Origin: Atopobium sp.
GTDB lineage: Bacteria > Actinomycetota > Coriobacteriia > Coriobacteriales > Atopobiaceae
Reading direction: 5' to 3'
DNA: 18,645 bases
NCBI GenBank assembly: GCA_018376005.1
Contig: JAHACE010000010.1
Span: forward strand, 1 to 18,645
A program made the position numbers and the translations under genes. Below, piece after piece: positions 1 through 6,114 of this stretch. How positions within the stretch are numbered: the stretch's first letter is position 1; the number at the start of each line of letters is the position of its first letter. Under the pieces are notes generated by a model, which saw only the letters and a list, made by a program, of their open reading frames with translations, searched no databases and had not been told where the DNA came from.

Positions 1-79
1 GTTTCTTGTCAAAAATGAGTGTAAAGTAGACGGGCTGCTCAAACAGGACAATTATGTCTAAAGGCAGTATGTACAGGAC

Positions 80-130
80 GTGGTCCGCTGGGGAAGAGTA
101 CCCGATGTGCTCTCAAGGTCCCATGACCAC
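80..130 (+). promoter_or_regulatory. Structured leader hairpin upstream of rplC
   Basis: The first 148 bases hold no gene that I can support. A long imperfect hairpin can be read directly: GTGGTC (80-85) pairs with GACCAC (125-130), TGGGG (89-93) with TCCCA (119-123), and 95-101 with 107-113, about 18 pairs with two G-U wobbles and a 5-base loop. It ends 18 bases before the rplC start codon and a few bases before its Shine-Dalgarno. rpsJ normally precedes rplC by only a few bases, so a spacer this long is unusual. Autogenous control by a ribosomal protein (as with L4 in the E. coli S10 leader) is an inference; I do not recognise the sequence as a named family. No convincing promoter was found in 1-79. 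Confidence 0.55.
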
Positions 131-148
131 CGAAGGTTAGGAAAGAGC

Positions 149-769
149 ATGGTTAATACCATCCTCGGCCGCAAGCTGGGCATGACCCAGGTATGGGACG
201 AGAACGACAACGTCGTTCCTGTTACCGTCGTTCTTGCTGGCCCCTGCACCGTTTCACAGGTAAAGACTGTTGAGACGGACGGCTACAATGCCGTACAGAT
301 TGGCTTCGGCGACATCTCCGAGAAGCATGTCAACAAGCCAATGGCTGGTCACTTCAAGGCACAGGGCGTCGAGCCAATGCGTTACCTCCGCGAGGTCCGC
401 GTTGAGGATGCTTCTGAGCACAAGACCGGCGATGTTGTCACAGTTGCTGACTTCTCCGAGGTCACCGCTGTTGACGTAACAGGCACTTCTAAGGGTAAGG
501 GTTTCCAGGGTACCGTTAAGCGCTGGAACTTCTCTCGCGGTCCAATGACTCACGGTTCTCGTAACCAGCGTCGTCCAGGTTCCATTGGTCAGTGCGCATA
601 CCCTGCACGCGTTCGTAAGGGCCTTCACATGTATGGTCACATGGGCGCAGAGCGCGTTACGGTCAAGAACCTTAAGCTTGTCCGCGTTGATGCTGAGCAG
701 AACCTCATGCTTATCAAGGGTGCTGTTCCTGGCGGCAAGAATGCCCTCGTCCAGGTCCGCATGGCCTAA
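149..769 (+). CDS. rplC: 50S ribosomal protein L3
   Basis: 206-residue L3, an early-assembly protein of the large subunit that reaches toward the peptidyl-transferase centre. It starts MVNTILGRKLGMTQVW, the usual L3 N-terminus, and carries the conserved loop segment MTHGSRNQRRPGSIGQ and the C-terminal GHMGAERVTVKNL segment. Length matches the family (about 205-220). The ATG at 149 is chosen over an in-frame upstream start at 80 because it has a GGAAAG ribosome site (140-145) and gives the conserved N-terminus; the earlier start would add 23 unrelated residues and lie inside the leader hairpin. First gene of the S10-type cluster in view, 39 bases before rplD. rpsJ, normally immediately upstream, lies outside the window. 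Confidence 0.97.
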   Translation: MVNTILGRKLGMTQVWDENDNVVPVTVVLAGPCTVSQVKTVETDGYNAVQIGFGDISEKHVNKPMAGHFKAQGVEPMRYLREVRVEDASEHKTGDVVTVADFSEVTAVDVTGTSKGKGFQGTVKRWNFSRGPMTHGSRNQRRPGSIGQCAYPARVRKGLHMYGHMGAERVTVKNLKLVRVDAEQNLMLIKGAVPGGKNALVQVRMA

Positions 770-793
770 GGGCCTTTAGGCAAACACTTAGGC
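764..793 (+). promoter_or_regulatory. Alternative hairpins at the rplC stop codon
   Basis: GCCTAA at 764-769, which contains the rplC stop codon, is complementary to TTAGGC at 776-781 and again to an identical TTAGGC at 788-793. The two hairpins are mutually exclusive; the second would place the loop just before the rplD ribosome site AAGGAG (798-803). Six-base stems in a short spacer can arise by chance, so a role in coupling rplC and rplD translation is only a suggestion. Confidence 0.25.
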
Positions 794-808
794 TAACAAG
801 GAGACAAC

Positions 809-1435
809 ATGTCCAAGTATGAGATTAAGAACGTAGAGGGAAAGAAGGTCGGCGACGCCGAGCTCTCCTCTGACGTCTATGGCATTGAGCCAAACATCCC
901 TGTTGTGCACCAGGTTGTAGTCTGCCAGGACGCATCCGCACGTCAGGGTACCCACTCTACAAAGAACCGTCACGAGGTATCCGGCGGTGGCGTTAAGCCT
1001 TACCGTCAGAAGGGTACTGGTCGTGCTCGCCAGGGTTCTATTCGTGCTGGTCAGTGGACTGGTGGTGGCGTCATCTTTGGACCTACCCCTCGTTCACACG
1101 CACGTCGTATTAACAACAAGATGGTCAAGCTTGCTATGAGGTCCGTCCTCTCCGGCAAGGTTGCAGACTCCGAGCTTGTCCTCGTTGACTCTCTTGAGTT
1201 TGCTCAACCTTCCACTAAGCAGGCAAAGGCTGCACTTCAGAACCTCGGTATTGAGGGTAAGCGCGTTACCGTCATTGTCCCAGACGACGACGTCAACACT
1301 TACCTCTCTTTCCGTAACCTTCCTAAGGTTTCGGTCTTCGGCGTTTCTGAGGTTACTACTCGTTTCCTGATCGACAACGGCGCACTTGTTATGTCCGCTG
1401 ATGTTGCTAAGCAGCTTGGGGAGGTGCTCGCATAA
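809..1435 (+). CDS. rplD: 50S ribosomal protein L4/L1e
   Basis: 208-residue L4, a large-subunit protein whose internal loop lines the peptide exit tunnel. The diagnostic loop motif GGGVKPYRQKGTGRARQGS is complete, followed by the GGGVIFGPTPRSH segment, and length is normal (about 200-210). It starts at ATG with AAGGAG five bases upstream. The TAA stop shares its last base with the ATG of rplW (TAATG), implying translational coupling. In E. coli L4 represses the S10 operon by binding its leader; a similar role for this protein at the hairpins before rplC or rplB is possible but untested. Confidence 0.97.
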   Translation: MSKYEIKNVEGKKVGDAELSSDVYGIEPNIPVVHQVVVCQDASARQGTHSTKNRHEVSGGGVKPYRQKGTGRARQGSIRAGQWTGGGVIFGPTPRSHARRINNKMVKLAMRSVLSGKVADSELVLVDSLEFAQPSTKQAKAALQNLGIEGKRVTVIVPDDDVNTYLSFRNLPKVSVFGVSEVTTRFLIDNGALVMSADVAKQLGEVLA

Positions 1436-1734
1436 TGAACTCTCCTTATGAGGTCATCATTCGTCCTATCGTTTCAGAGCGTGCTTTCGATCTGATGGAG
1501 CAGGGCAAGTACACTTTTGAGGTTGCTCGTAACGCAGGTAAAGAAGAGATTGCTGCAGCTGTAGAGAAGCTCTTCTCTGTACACGTCACCAAGGTAAACA
1601 CACTTTCTGTTAAGCCAAAGAACAAGCGTGTACGTTATCAGCAGGCAGGCAAGACCCGCCAGTGGAAGAAGGCTATTGTTACCCTCGCTGCTGGTGAGAC
1701 TATCGAGATCTTCGGTAATAACTCTGCTGAGTAA
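1435..1734 (+). CDS. rplW: 50S ribosomal protein L23
   Basis: 99-residue L23, which sits at the exit of the peptide tunnel and forms the docking site for trigger factor and SRP. The N-terminal NSPYEVIIRPIVSERAFDLM segment and the VTKVNTLSVKPKNKRVR core are typical, and length matches the family (95-100). Its ATG overlaps the rplD stop by one base; the ribosome site GGGGAGG (1418-1424) lies inside rplD. It is followed by an unusually long 138-base spacer before rplB, where most S10 operons have only a few bases. Confidence 0.96.
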   Translation: MNSPYEVIIRPIVSERAFDLMEQGKYTFEVARNAGKEEIAAAVEKLFSVHVTKVNTLSVKPKNKRVRYQQAGKTRQWKKAIVTLAAGETIEIFGNNSAE

Positions 1735-1743
1735 GGTTTTTCT

Positions 1744-1845
1744 CCCGTGCCTCTTTTGAGGTACGGGTTCGTATGCCGCGCATAGTAGATACGCGCGGTA
1801 CCGTGGTAATCCGGTGTTAGCTCGACTTTCCCTTAAGCGGGCTAG
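1744..1845 (+). promoter_or_regulatory. Three tandem hairpins in the rplW-rplB spacer (rplB leader)
   Basis: Three consecutive stem-loops fill this spacer. Stem 1: CCCGTGCCTC (1744-1753) with GAGGTACGGG (1758-1767), ten pairs including one G-U, loop TTTT. Stem 2: CCGCGC (1776-1781) with GCGCGG (1793-1798), extendable by two pairs. Stem 3: TTAGCTCG (1817-1824) with CGGGCTAG (1838-1845), extended inward by CTT/AAG, and possibly outward by CCG (1811-1813)/CGG (1850-1852) across an internal loop. None is followed by a T-tract, so they are not ordinary terminators. They end just before the rplB ribosome site. A ribosomal-protein binding leader or RNase processing site is inferred. Confidence 0.6.
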
Positions 1846-1872
1846 CCAACGGAGAAGAAAGGGATACTGTTT

Positions 1873-2709
1873 ATGGCAGTTAGGCATCTAAAGCCAACAA
1901 GCGCAGGCAGGCGCTTCCAGACAATCTCAGACTTTGCTGAGATTACAACTGATAAGCCCGAGAAGTCCCTTCTCGAGCCTCTGCCAAAGAAGGCTGGCCG
2001 CAACAACAATGGCCGCATCACTACCCGTCACCAGGGTGGTGGCCACAAGCGCCAGTACCGTCGTATCGACTTCAAGCGTCGCAAGGATGACATCCCAGCT
2101 AAGGTCGCTACTGTTGAGTACGATCCTAACCGTTCCGCTCGTATTGCTCTTCTGCACTATGCAGACGGCGCAAAGGCATACATCCTTTGCCCAGAGGGTC
2201 TGAGCGTCGGTGACACCGTTCTTTCTGGTACCAAGGACATCGACATCAAGCCTGGTAACTGCACCACTCTTGAGCAGATTCCAGTAGGTACTCTTGTTCA
2301 CGCAGTTGAGTTCCAGCCTGGCAAGGGTGCTGCAATGGCACGTGCTGCTGGTACTTCCGTCCAGCTCATGGGTAAGGACAACGGCTATGCAGTTCTGCGT
2401 ATGCCTTCCTCCGAGCTCCGTCGTGTTCTTCTGACCTGCCGTGCAACCATCGGCGAGGTTGGTAACGCTGAGCACTCCAACATTGTTGTTGGTAAGGCTG
2501 GTCGATCCCGTTGGGCAGGCGTCCGTCCTACCGTCCGTGGTACTGTCATGAACCCTGTTGACCACCCACACGGCGGTGGTGAAGGTAAGAACCACACTTC
2601 TGGTCGTCCTTCCGTCACCCCATGGGGTAAGCCAACCAAGGGTTATAAGACCCGCGACCCGAAGAAGGCTTCTAACCGCCTGATCATTCGCCGTCGTAAG
2701 TCCAAGTAA
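1873..2709 (+). CDS. rplB: 50S ribosomal protein L2
   Basis: 278-residue L2, a universal large-subunit protein needed for subunit association and peptidyl-transferase activity. The key C-terminal motif VDHPHGGGEGKN with its conserved histidines is present, followed by GRPSVTPWGKPTKGYKTR. The N-terminal half carries the RNA-binding OB/SH3 region with GRITTRHQGGGHKRQYR. Length is typical (273-280). ATG at 1873 has AAAGGGA eight bases upstream and a better GGAGAAG further away. It follows a 138-base hairpin-filled spacer and precedes rpsS by 21 bases. Confidence 0.97.
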   Translation: MAVRHLKPTSAGRRFQTISDFAEITTDKPEKSLLEPLPKKAGRNNNGRITTRHQGGGHKRQYRRIDFKRRKDDIPAKVATVEYDPNRSARIALLHYADGAKAYILCPEGLSVGDTVLSGTKDIDIKPGNCTTLEQIPVGTLVHAVEFQPGKGAAMARAAGTSVQLMGKDNGYAVLRMPSSELRRVLLTCRATIGEVGNAEHSNIVVGKAGRSRWAGVRPTVRGTVMNPVDHPHGGGEGKNHTSGRPSVTPWGKPTKGYKTRDPKKASNRLIIRRRKSK

Positions 2710-2730
2710 GACACGAGTAGGAGTAGATAA

Positions 2731-2991
2731 ATGAGCAGAAGTCTCAAAAAAGGCCCCTTTGTGGAGACTCGCCTCCTTGCGCGTGTCGCTGCAATGAACG
2801 AGGCTGGCAAGAAGGACGTTATCAAGACCTGGTCACGTTCCTCAACCATCTTCCCTGAGATGGTCGGTCACACCATCGCTGTTCACGATGGTCGTAAGCA
2901 TGTACCTGTGTACGTCACCGAGTCCATGGTTGGTCACAAGTTGGGTGAGTTCTCCCCATCCCGTACCTTCCGCGGTCACAAGGCCAAATAG
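2731..2991 (+). CDS. rpsS: 30S ribosomal protein S19
   Basis: 86-residue S19 of the small-subunit head, which pairs with S13 near the A-site finger. MSRSLKKGPFV at the N-terminus and the HDGRKHVPVYVTESMVGHKLGEF block are family hallmarks. Length is slightly under the usual 88-93, with all conserved blocks present. A GGAG site (2720-2723) precedes the ATG. It is 14 bases from rplV in the conserved rplB-rpsS-rplV-rpsC order. Confidence 0.97.
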   Translation: MSRSLKKGPFVETRLLARVAAMNEAGKKDVIKTWSRSSTIFPEMVGHTIAVHDGRKHVPVYVTESMVGHKLGEFSPSRTFRGHKAK

Positions 2992-3005
2992 GGGGAGTGT
3001 AGTAA

Positions 3006-3368
3006 ATGGCTAAGAACACCGATTCTATTGAGGTTCGCGCAACAGCTAAGTATGTTCGCGTTGCTCCTCGTAAGGCTCGCGCAGTTGTCGCGCTTGTCCG
3101 CGGTAAGTCTGTCGAGAAGGCCCTTGAGGTTCTTCAGTTCTCGACTCGCGCTGCCGCTACTGATGTTGCTAAGGTTCTGCGCTCTGCAGTTGCTAACGCC
3201 GAGAACAACAATGGTCTCCGCGCTAACAACCTGGTAGTCAAGACCGCTTTTGTTGACGAAGGCCCAACGCTTAAGCGTATTCGCCCTCGTGCAAAGGGTT
3301 CGGCTTCCCGCATTAACAAGCGCATGAGCCACATTACCGTTGTCGTTGCACCTCGAAAGGAGGCGTAG
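3006..3368 (+). CDS. rplV: 50S ribosomal protein L22
   Basis: 120-residue L22; its beta-hairpin lines the exit tunnel beside L4 and is a known site of macrolide-resistance changes. Conserved segments seen are KYVRVAPRKARAVVALVRGK, the NAENN turn, and the hairpin region GPTLKRIRPRAKGSASRINK followed by SHITVVV. Length is normal (110-120). The start has GGGGGAG immediately after the rpsS stop. The stop lies two bases before rpsC, and the rpsC ribosome site AAAGGAGG is inside the rplV C-terminus, indicating coupling. Confidence 0.97.
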   Translation: MAKNTDSIEVRATAKYVRVAPRKARAVVALVRGKSVEKALEVLQFSTRAAATDVAKVLRSAVANAENNNGLRANNLVVKTAFVDEGPTLKRIRPRAKGSASRINKRMSHITVVVAPRKEA

Positions 3369-3370
3369 GA

Positions 3371-4081
3371 ATGGGTCAGAAAGTACAGCCTACAGGCTTC
3401 CGTCTTGGTGTAACCGAGAGCTGGCGTTCTCGTTGGTACGCCGATAAGGACTACGCCGAGCAGCTCGGCAACGATCTTGCTATCCGCAAGTATCTCGAGA
3501 AGCGCCTTGAGAAGGCAGCTGTTGCTCGTATTGATATCGAACGCGCTGGCGATAAGGTCAAGGTAACTATTTTCTCCGCACGTCCTGGTATTGTCATTGG
3601 CAAGAAGGGTGCAGAGATTGACGGACTTCGTGCAGATCTTGAGCGTGTTGCTAAGGTCGGCAAGGGTCAGGTCAACGTTGATGTTGTCGAGGTTAAGCGT
3701 CCTGAGCTTGACGCAAACCTTGTTGCTCAGTCCATCGCAGAGCAGCTTGAGCAGCGTGTCGCTTTCCGTCGCGCTATGCGTAAGGCTGTTCAGTCCGCTC
3801 GTAAGGCTGGCGCTAAGGGTATTCGTATCCAGTGCTCCGGTCGTCTGAACGGTGCTGAGATGGGCCGCCGTGAGTGGTACCGTGAGGGTCGCGTGCCTCT
3901 GCACACCCTTCGTGCTGCAATCGGCTATGGTACCGCTACAGGTCGCACCACCATGGGCGCTGTTGGTATCAAGGTTTGGATTTATTACGGCGAGAAGATG
4001 CCTGGACAGCCAACACCTAACCCAGCTCTTGAGGGCTCCGCTCGTCCTCGTCGTGCTCGCAATGAGAGGAGGGGCCGTTAA
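3371..4081 (+). CDS. rpsC: 30S ribosomal protein S3
   Basis: 236-residue S3, part of the mRNA-entry helicase region of the small subunit. It starts MGQKVQPTGFRLGVTESWRS and has the type-II KH loop IVIGKKGAEI (GKKG) near residue 80, then the C-terminal domain with IQCSGRLNGAEM and GRVPLHTLRA. Length is within the normal 210-240. AAAGGAGG lies seven bases before the ATG. The stop overlaps the rplP start by one base (TTAATG). The basic C-terminal tail RPRRARNERRGR is typical of actinobacterial-type S3. Confidence 0.97.
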   Translation: MGQKVQPTGFRLGVTESWRSRWYADKDYAEQLGNDLAIRKYLEKRLEKAAVARIDIERAGDKVKVTIFSARPGIVIGKKGAEIDGLRADLERVAKVGKGQVNVDVVEVKRPELDANLVAQSIAEQLEQRVAFRRAMRKAVQSARKAGAKGIRIQCSGRLNGAEMGRREWYREGRVPLHTLRAAIGYGTATGRTTMGAVGIKVWIYYGEKMPGQPTPNPALEGSARPRRARNERRGR

Positions 4082-4506
4082 TGCTTGCTCCAAAGCGTGT
4101 ATTGCACCGTAAGGTACAGCGCGGTTCCATGAAGGGCCAGGCAAAGGGTAATACCCAGCTGCATTTTGGTTCCTGGGGCATCCGTGCAGAGGAGGCTCAC
4201 TGGATTACTAACCGCCAGATTGAGGCTGCTCGTATTGCTCTCACCCGTGAGATGAAGCGTGGCGGTAAGGTTTGGATTACTATCTTCCCAGATAAGCCAA
4301 TCACCAAGAAGCCTGCAGAGACTCGCATGGGTTCCGGTAAGGGTAACCCAGAAGAGTGGGTAGCAGTTGTTAAGCCTGGTCGTATCATGTTCGAGATTGA
4401 TGGCGTACCAGAGGAAGTTGCTCGTGAGGCTCTCCGTCTTGCTCAGCACAAGCTTCCAATTAAGACCAAGATTGTCTCCAAGGCCGATCAGGACGGTGAG
4501 AACTAA
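4081..4506 (+). CDS. rplP: 50S ribosomal protein L16
   Basis: 141-residue L16 at the base of the central protuberance near the A-site tRNA elbow. It opens MLAPKRVLHRKVQRG and contains the WGIRAEEAHWITNRQIEAAR and RMGSGKGNPEEWVAVV segments, the latter being the conserved tRNA-facing loop. Length matches (137-144). It overlaps rpsC by one base and rpmC by one base, with a strong purine-rich ribosome site GAGAGGAGGGG inside the rpsC end, so the three genes are translationally coupled. Confidence 0.97.
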   Translation: MLAPKRVLHRKVQRGSMKGQAKGNTQLHFGSWGIRAEEAHWITNRQIEAARIALTREMKRGGKVWITIFPDKPITKKPAETRMGSGKGNPEEWVAVVKPGRIMFEIDGVPEEVAREALRLAQHKLPIKTKIVSKADQDGEN

Positions 4507-4721
4507 TGAAGTACACCGAAATCAAGGCTATGAGCGATGCAGACCTCGCTAAGAAACTCGAGGAAGGCCGCGCAGAGCTCTTTAATCTTCGTTTCCAGAT
4601 GGCAACCAGCCAGCTGGACAACACCGCTCGTGTCAAGGCTGTAAAGCGTGACATTGCTCGCGTTCAGACCGAGATGCGCACCCGTCAAATTGCTGCGGAA
4701 GCATCCGCAGAGCAGAACTAG
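4506..4721 (+). CDS. rpmC: 50S ribosomal protein L29
   Basis: 71-residue L29, a helical-hairpin protein near the tunnel exit beside L23. The LEEGRAELFNLRFQMATSQLDN core and the following VKRDIARVQTEMR helix are diagnostic. Length is normal (60-75). The ATG overlaps the rplP stop (CTAATG), and its own ribosome site is weak, consistent with reinitiation from rplP. It ends 17 bases before rpsQ. Confidence 0.95.
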   Translation: MKYTEIKAMSDADLAKKLEEGRAELFNLRFQMATSQLDNTARVKAVKRDIARVQTEMRTRQIAAEASAEQN

Positions 4722-4738
4722 ATCGCAGGAGATAAGTT

Positions 4739-5005
4739 ATGGCAGAGACCGAAAGCAGAAATGCGCGTAAGGTTCGTACCGGACTCGTCGTCTCCATCTC
4801 TGGCGAGAAGACGATTACGGTAGAGATTACGTACCGTAAGCACCACCCTAAGTATGGCAAGATGATGACCATCGGCAAGAAGCTTCACGTTCACGATGAG
4901 AACAACGAGGCTGGTCTGGGCGATACCGTCCGTGTCATGGAGACTCGTCCTCTTTCCAAGACCAAGCGTTGGCGTCTCGCAGAGATCGTTGAGCGCGCTA
5001 AGTAA
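4739..5005 (+). CDS. rpsQ: 30S ribosomal protein S17
   Basis: 88-residue S17, an OB-fold primary binder of the 5' domain of 16S rRNA. The core KVRTGLVVSISGEKTITVEI, then HPKYGKMM and GDTVRVMETRPLSKTKRWRL, is complete. Length is normal (80-95). AGGAGAT (4727-4733) precedes the ATG. In E. coli this gene ends the S10 operon; here too it is followed by a long spacer (110 bases), with a weak terminator-like hairpin, before rplN. Confidence 0.96.
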   Translation: MAETESRNARKVRTGLVVSISGEKTITVEITYRKHHPKYGKMMTIGKKLHVHDENNEAGLGDTVRVMETRPLSKTKRWRLAEIVERAK

Positions 5006-5012
5006 TTAGCAC

Positions 5013-5100
5013 CTAGGAAACAGCTTTTAGCTCAACCTAGTTTTGTATCTATCATTATTTCTCATGTGCGCAAATACGCGCACCTCTGAGAAATTAGGTT
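5013..5100 (+). promoter_or_regulatory. Structured leader before rplN with two exclusive pairings
   Basis: Stem A: CTAGG (5013-5017) with CCTAG (5036-5040), enclosing AGCT/AGCT (5022-5025 with 5029-5032) and followed by TTTT, a weak terminator-like form. Stem B: ATTTCTCA (5057-5064) with TGAGAAAT (5087-5094), enclosing a perfect GTGCGC/GCGCAC stem (5066-5071 with 5078-5083). Stem C: AACCTA (5034-5039) is perfectly complementary to TAGGTT (5095-5100), which abuts stem B, so C would break A and close a junction around B. This two-state layout resembles an attenuator between the S10 and spc gene groups. The pairing is visible; the switching is inferred. Confidence 0.55.
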
Positions 5101-5115
5101 CCGGAGGAACGTCAC

Positions 5116-5484
5116 ATGATTCAGATGGAGACCATTCTCAACGTCGCTGACAACAGCGGCGCAAGGCGCGTAAAGTGCGTCAAGGTCCTTGGTGGCTCCA
5201 AGCGTCGTTACGCCGGCCTTGCCGACGTCATCATTGGCGCTGTCCAGGAGGCTACTCCAGGTGGTTCGGTGAAGAAGGGCGACATTGTTCGCTGCGTCAT
5301 CGTTCGTACCGCTAAGGACACCCGTCGCAAGGACGGTAGCTACATCCGCTTTGACCAGAACGCATGCGTTCTTGTTAACAAAGAGGGTGAGCCCAAGGGT
5401 ACTCGTATCTTTGGACCAGTCGCTCGCGAGCTGCGCGACCACAAGTACATGAAGATTGTCTCACTTGCACCTGAGACCCTTTAA
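5116..5484 (+). CDS. rplN: 50S ribosomal protein L14
   Basis: 122-residue L14, a large-subunit interface protein that contacts 16S rRNA helix 14 and is the binding site for RsfS. The sequence has the invariant VADNSGARRVKCVKVLGG block and the C-terminal GTRIFGPVARELRD block; length is exactly typical (122). GGAGGAA lies eight bases before the ATG. First gene of the classical spc group, set behind a 110-base folded spacer and followed after 11 bases by rplX, whose ribosome site overlaps the rplN stop. Confidence 0.97.
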   Translation: MIQMETILNVADNSGARRVKCVKVLGGSKRRYAGLADVIIGAVQEATPGGSVKKGDIVRCVIVRTAKDTRRKDGSYIRFDQNACVLVNKEGEPKGTRIFGPVARELRDHKYMKIVSLAPETL

Positions 5485-5495
5485 GGAGGAACGAC

Positions 5496-5813
5496 ATGCC
5501 TAAGATGAAGATCAAGAAGGGCGACAAGGTCGAGGTCCTCACTGGTAAGGACAAGGGTAAGCGCGGCGAGGTACTTCGCGTATATCCAGAGAAGAACAAG
5601 GTTGTCGTTGAGGGCGTTGCAATTGCAAAGCGCCATGTCAAGCCAAACGCAGCTAACCAGCAGGGTGGCATCGTTGAGGCAGAGGCAGCAATCGACGCTT
5701 CCAATGTTGCTCTTATCGACCCTAAGACCGACAAGCCAACCCGTGTTGGCTACCTGATCAAGGAGGACGGCACTAAGGTCCGCGTCTCCAAGAAGTCAGG
5801 CGCTGAGCTCTAA
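5496..5813 (+). CDS. rplX: 50S ribosomal protein L24
   Basis: 105-residue L24, an assembly-initiator protein binding domain I of 23S rRNA. A KOW motif occupies about residues 5-30 (KKGDKVEVLTGKDKGKRGEV), followed by VEGVAIAKRHVKPNAANQQGG. Length is normal (100-110). The ribosome site AAGGAGGA overlaps the rplN stop codon. In nearly all bacteria rplE follows within a few bases; here there is a strong terminator and a 301-base gap instead, so this gene ends a transcription unit. Confidence 0.96.
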   Translation: MPKMKIKKGDKVEVLTGKDKGKRGEVLRVYPEKNKVVVEGVAIAKRHVKPNAANQQGGIVEAEAAIDASNVALIDPKTDKPTRVGYLIKEDGTKVRVSKKSGAEL

Positions 5814-5821
5814 GTTATACG

Positions 5822-5843
5822 TGTTTCTCGCATTGTAGAAACA
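5822..5843 (+). promoter_or_regulatory. Hairpin just after rplX
   Basis: TGTTTCT (5822-5828) pairs perfectly with AGAAACA (5837-5843), with an 8-base loop. It lies between the rplX stop and the main terminator and has no T-tract. It may protect the mRNA 3' end or be a chance structure. Confidence 0.4.
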
Positions 5844-5858
5844 TCTCAGAGCTACTTC

Positions 5859-5895
5859 AAACCCCGTTATCATCAGATAGCGGGGTTTTCTTTTT
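5859..5895 (+). terminator. Strong intrinsic terminator after rplX
   Basis: AAACCCCGTTATC (5859-5871) pairs with GATAGCGGGGTTT (5876-5888) through a 4-base loop ATCA, 13 pairs with one G-U, followed by the T-rich run TTTTCTTTTT. This is a textbook rho-independent terminator. It sits in the middle of what is usually a continuous spc operon, separating rplN-rplX from rplE onward. Confidence 0.92.
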
Positions 5896-5952
5896 GGCGA
5901 GAAGTGCGGTGTTGTGTAAGTCGTGTGATGACATGAAAAAATATCAGCTAGC

Positions 5953-5993
5953 TTGAAATTCTCGCCCCATTTTTGCTCAATAAGGTCTAATAT
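5953..5993 (+). promoter_or_regulatory. Candidate promoter for the rplE-secY unit
   Basis: TAATAT at 5988-5993 is a good -10 hexamer (5 of 6 to TATAAT), but the correctly spaced region has only a poor -35; TTGAAA at 5953-5958 is too far upstream for it. A start near 6000 would give a leader of about 115 bases for rplE. A perfect 8-base inverted repeat, GGCGAGAA (5896-5903) and TTCTCGCC (5959-5966), lies upstream. The need for a promoter here follows from the preceding terminator; the exact hexamers are uncertain. Confidence 0.5.
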
Positions 5994-6013
5994 TGTTCAT
6001 TGCGTCTTTCTAT

Positions 6014-6106
6014 GGGACACGTATGTCTCGAGGATGCAGATGGCTCCTAGTTCGCCAAACTAGGAGGTGCGAGGCGATCCCCGCACTTAAAACCCCAAGA
6101 GTTAAG
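6014..6106 (+). promoter_or_regulatory. Multi-stem leader of rplE
   Basis: Several stems can be drawn. GGGACA (6014-6019) pairs with TGTCTC (6024-6029). CTCCTAGTT (6044-6052) pairs perfectly with AACTAGGAG (6058-6066). GTGCG (6067-6071) pairs with CGCAC (6082-6086). CTTAA (6086-6090) can pair with TTAAG (6102-6106), covering part of the AAGGAG ribosome site. Alternatively GTCTCG (6025-6030) can pair with CGAGGC (6070-6075), which would disrupt the first and third stems and enclose the 9-pair hairpin. This is a good layout for translational control of L5, but no function is demonstrated. Confidence 0.5.
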
Positions 6107-6114
6107 GAGAAACC

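Noticed and set aside
80..148. N-terminal extension of L3 from an upstream start
   Set aside because: The 23 extra residues match no L3 and the DNA forms the leader hairpin; the ATG at 149 has a ribosome site and the family N-terminus.
1744..1767. The CCCGTGCCTC hairpin as an intrinsic terminator
   Set aside because: The T-run is in its loop, not after the stem, and the essential operon continues downstream.
3134..4144. Long open frame of 336 codons on the minus strand across rplV, rpsC and rplP
   Set aside because: It is antisense to three unmistakable ribosomal genes, has no recognisable domains, and long antisense frames are expected from the strong codon bias of these genes.
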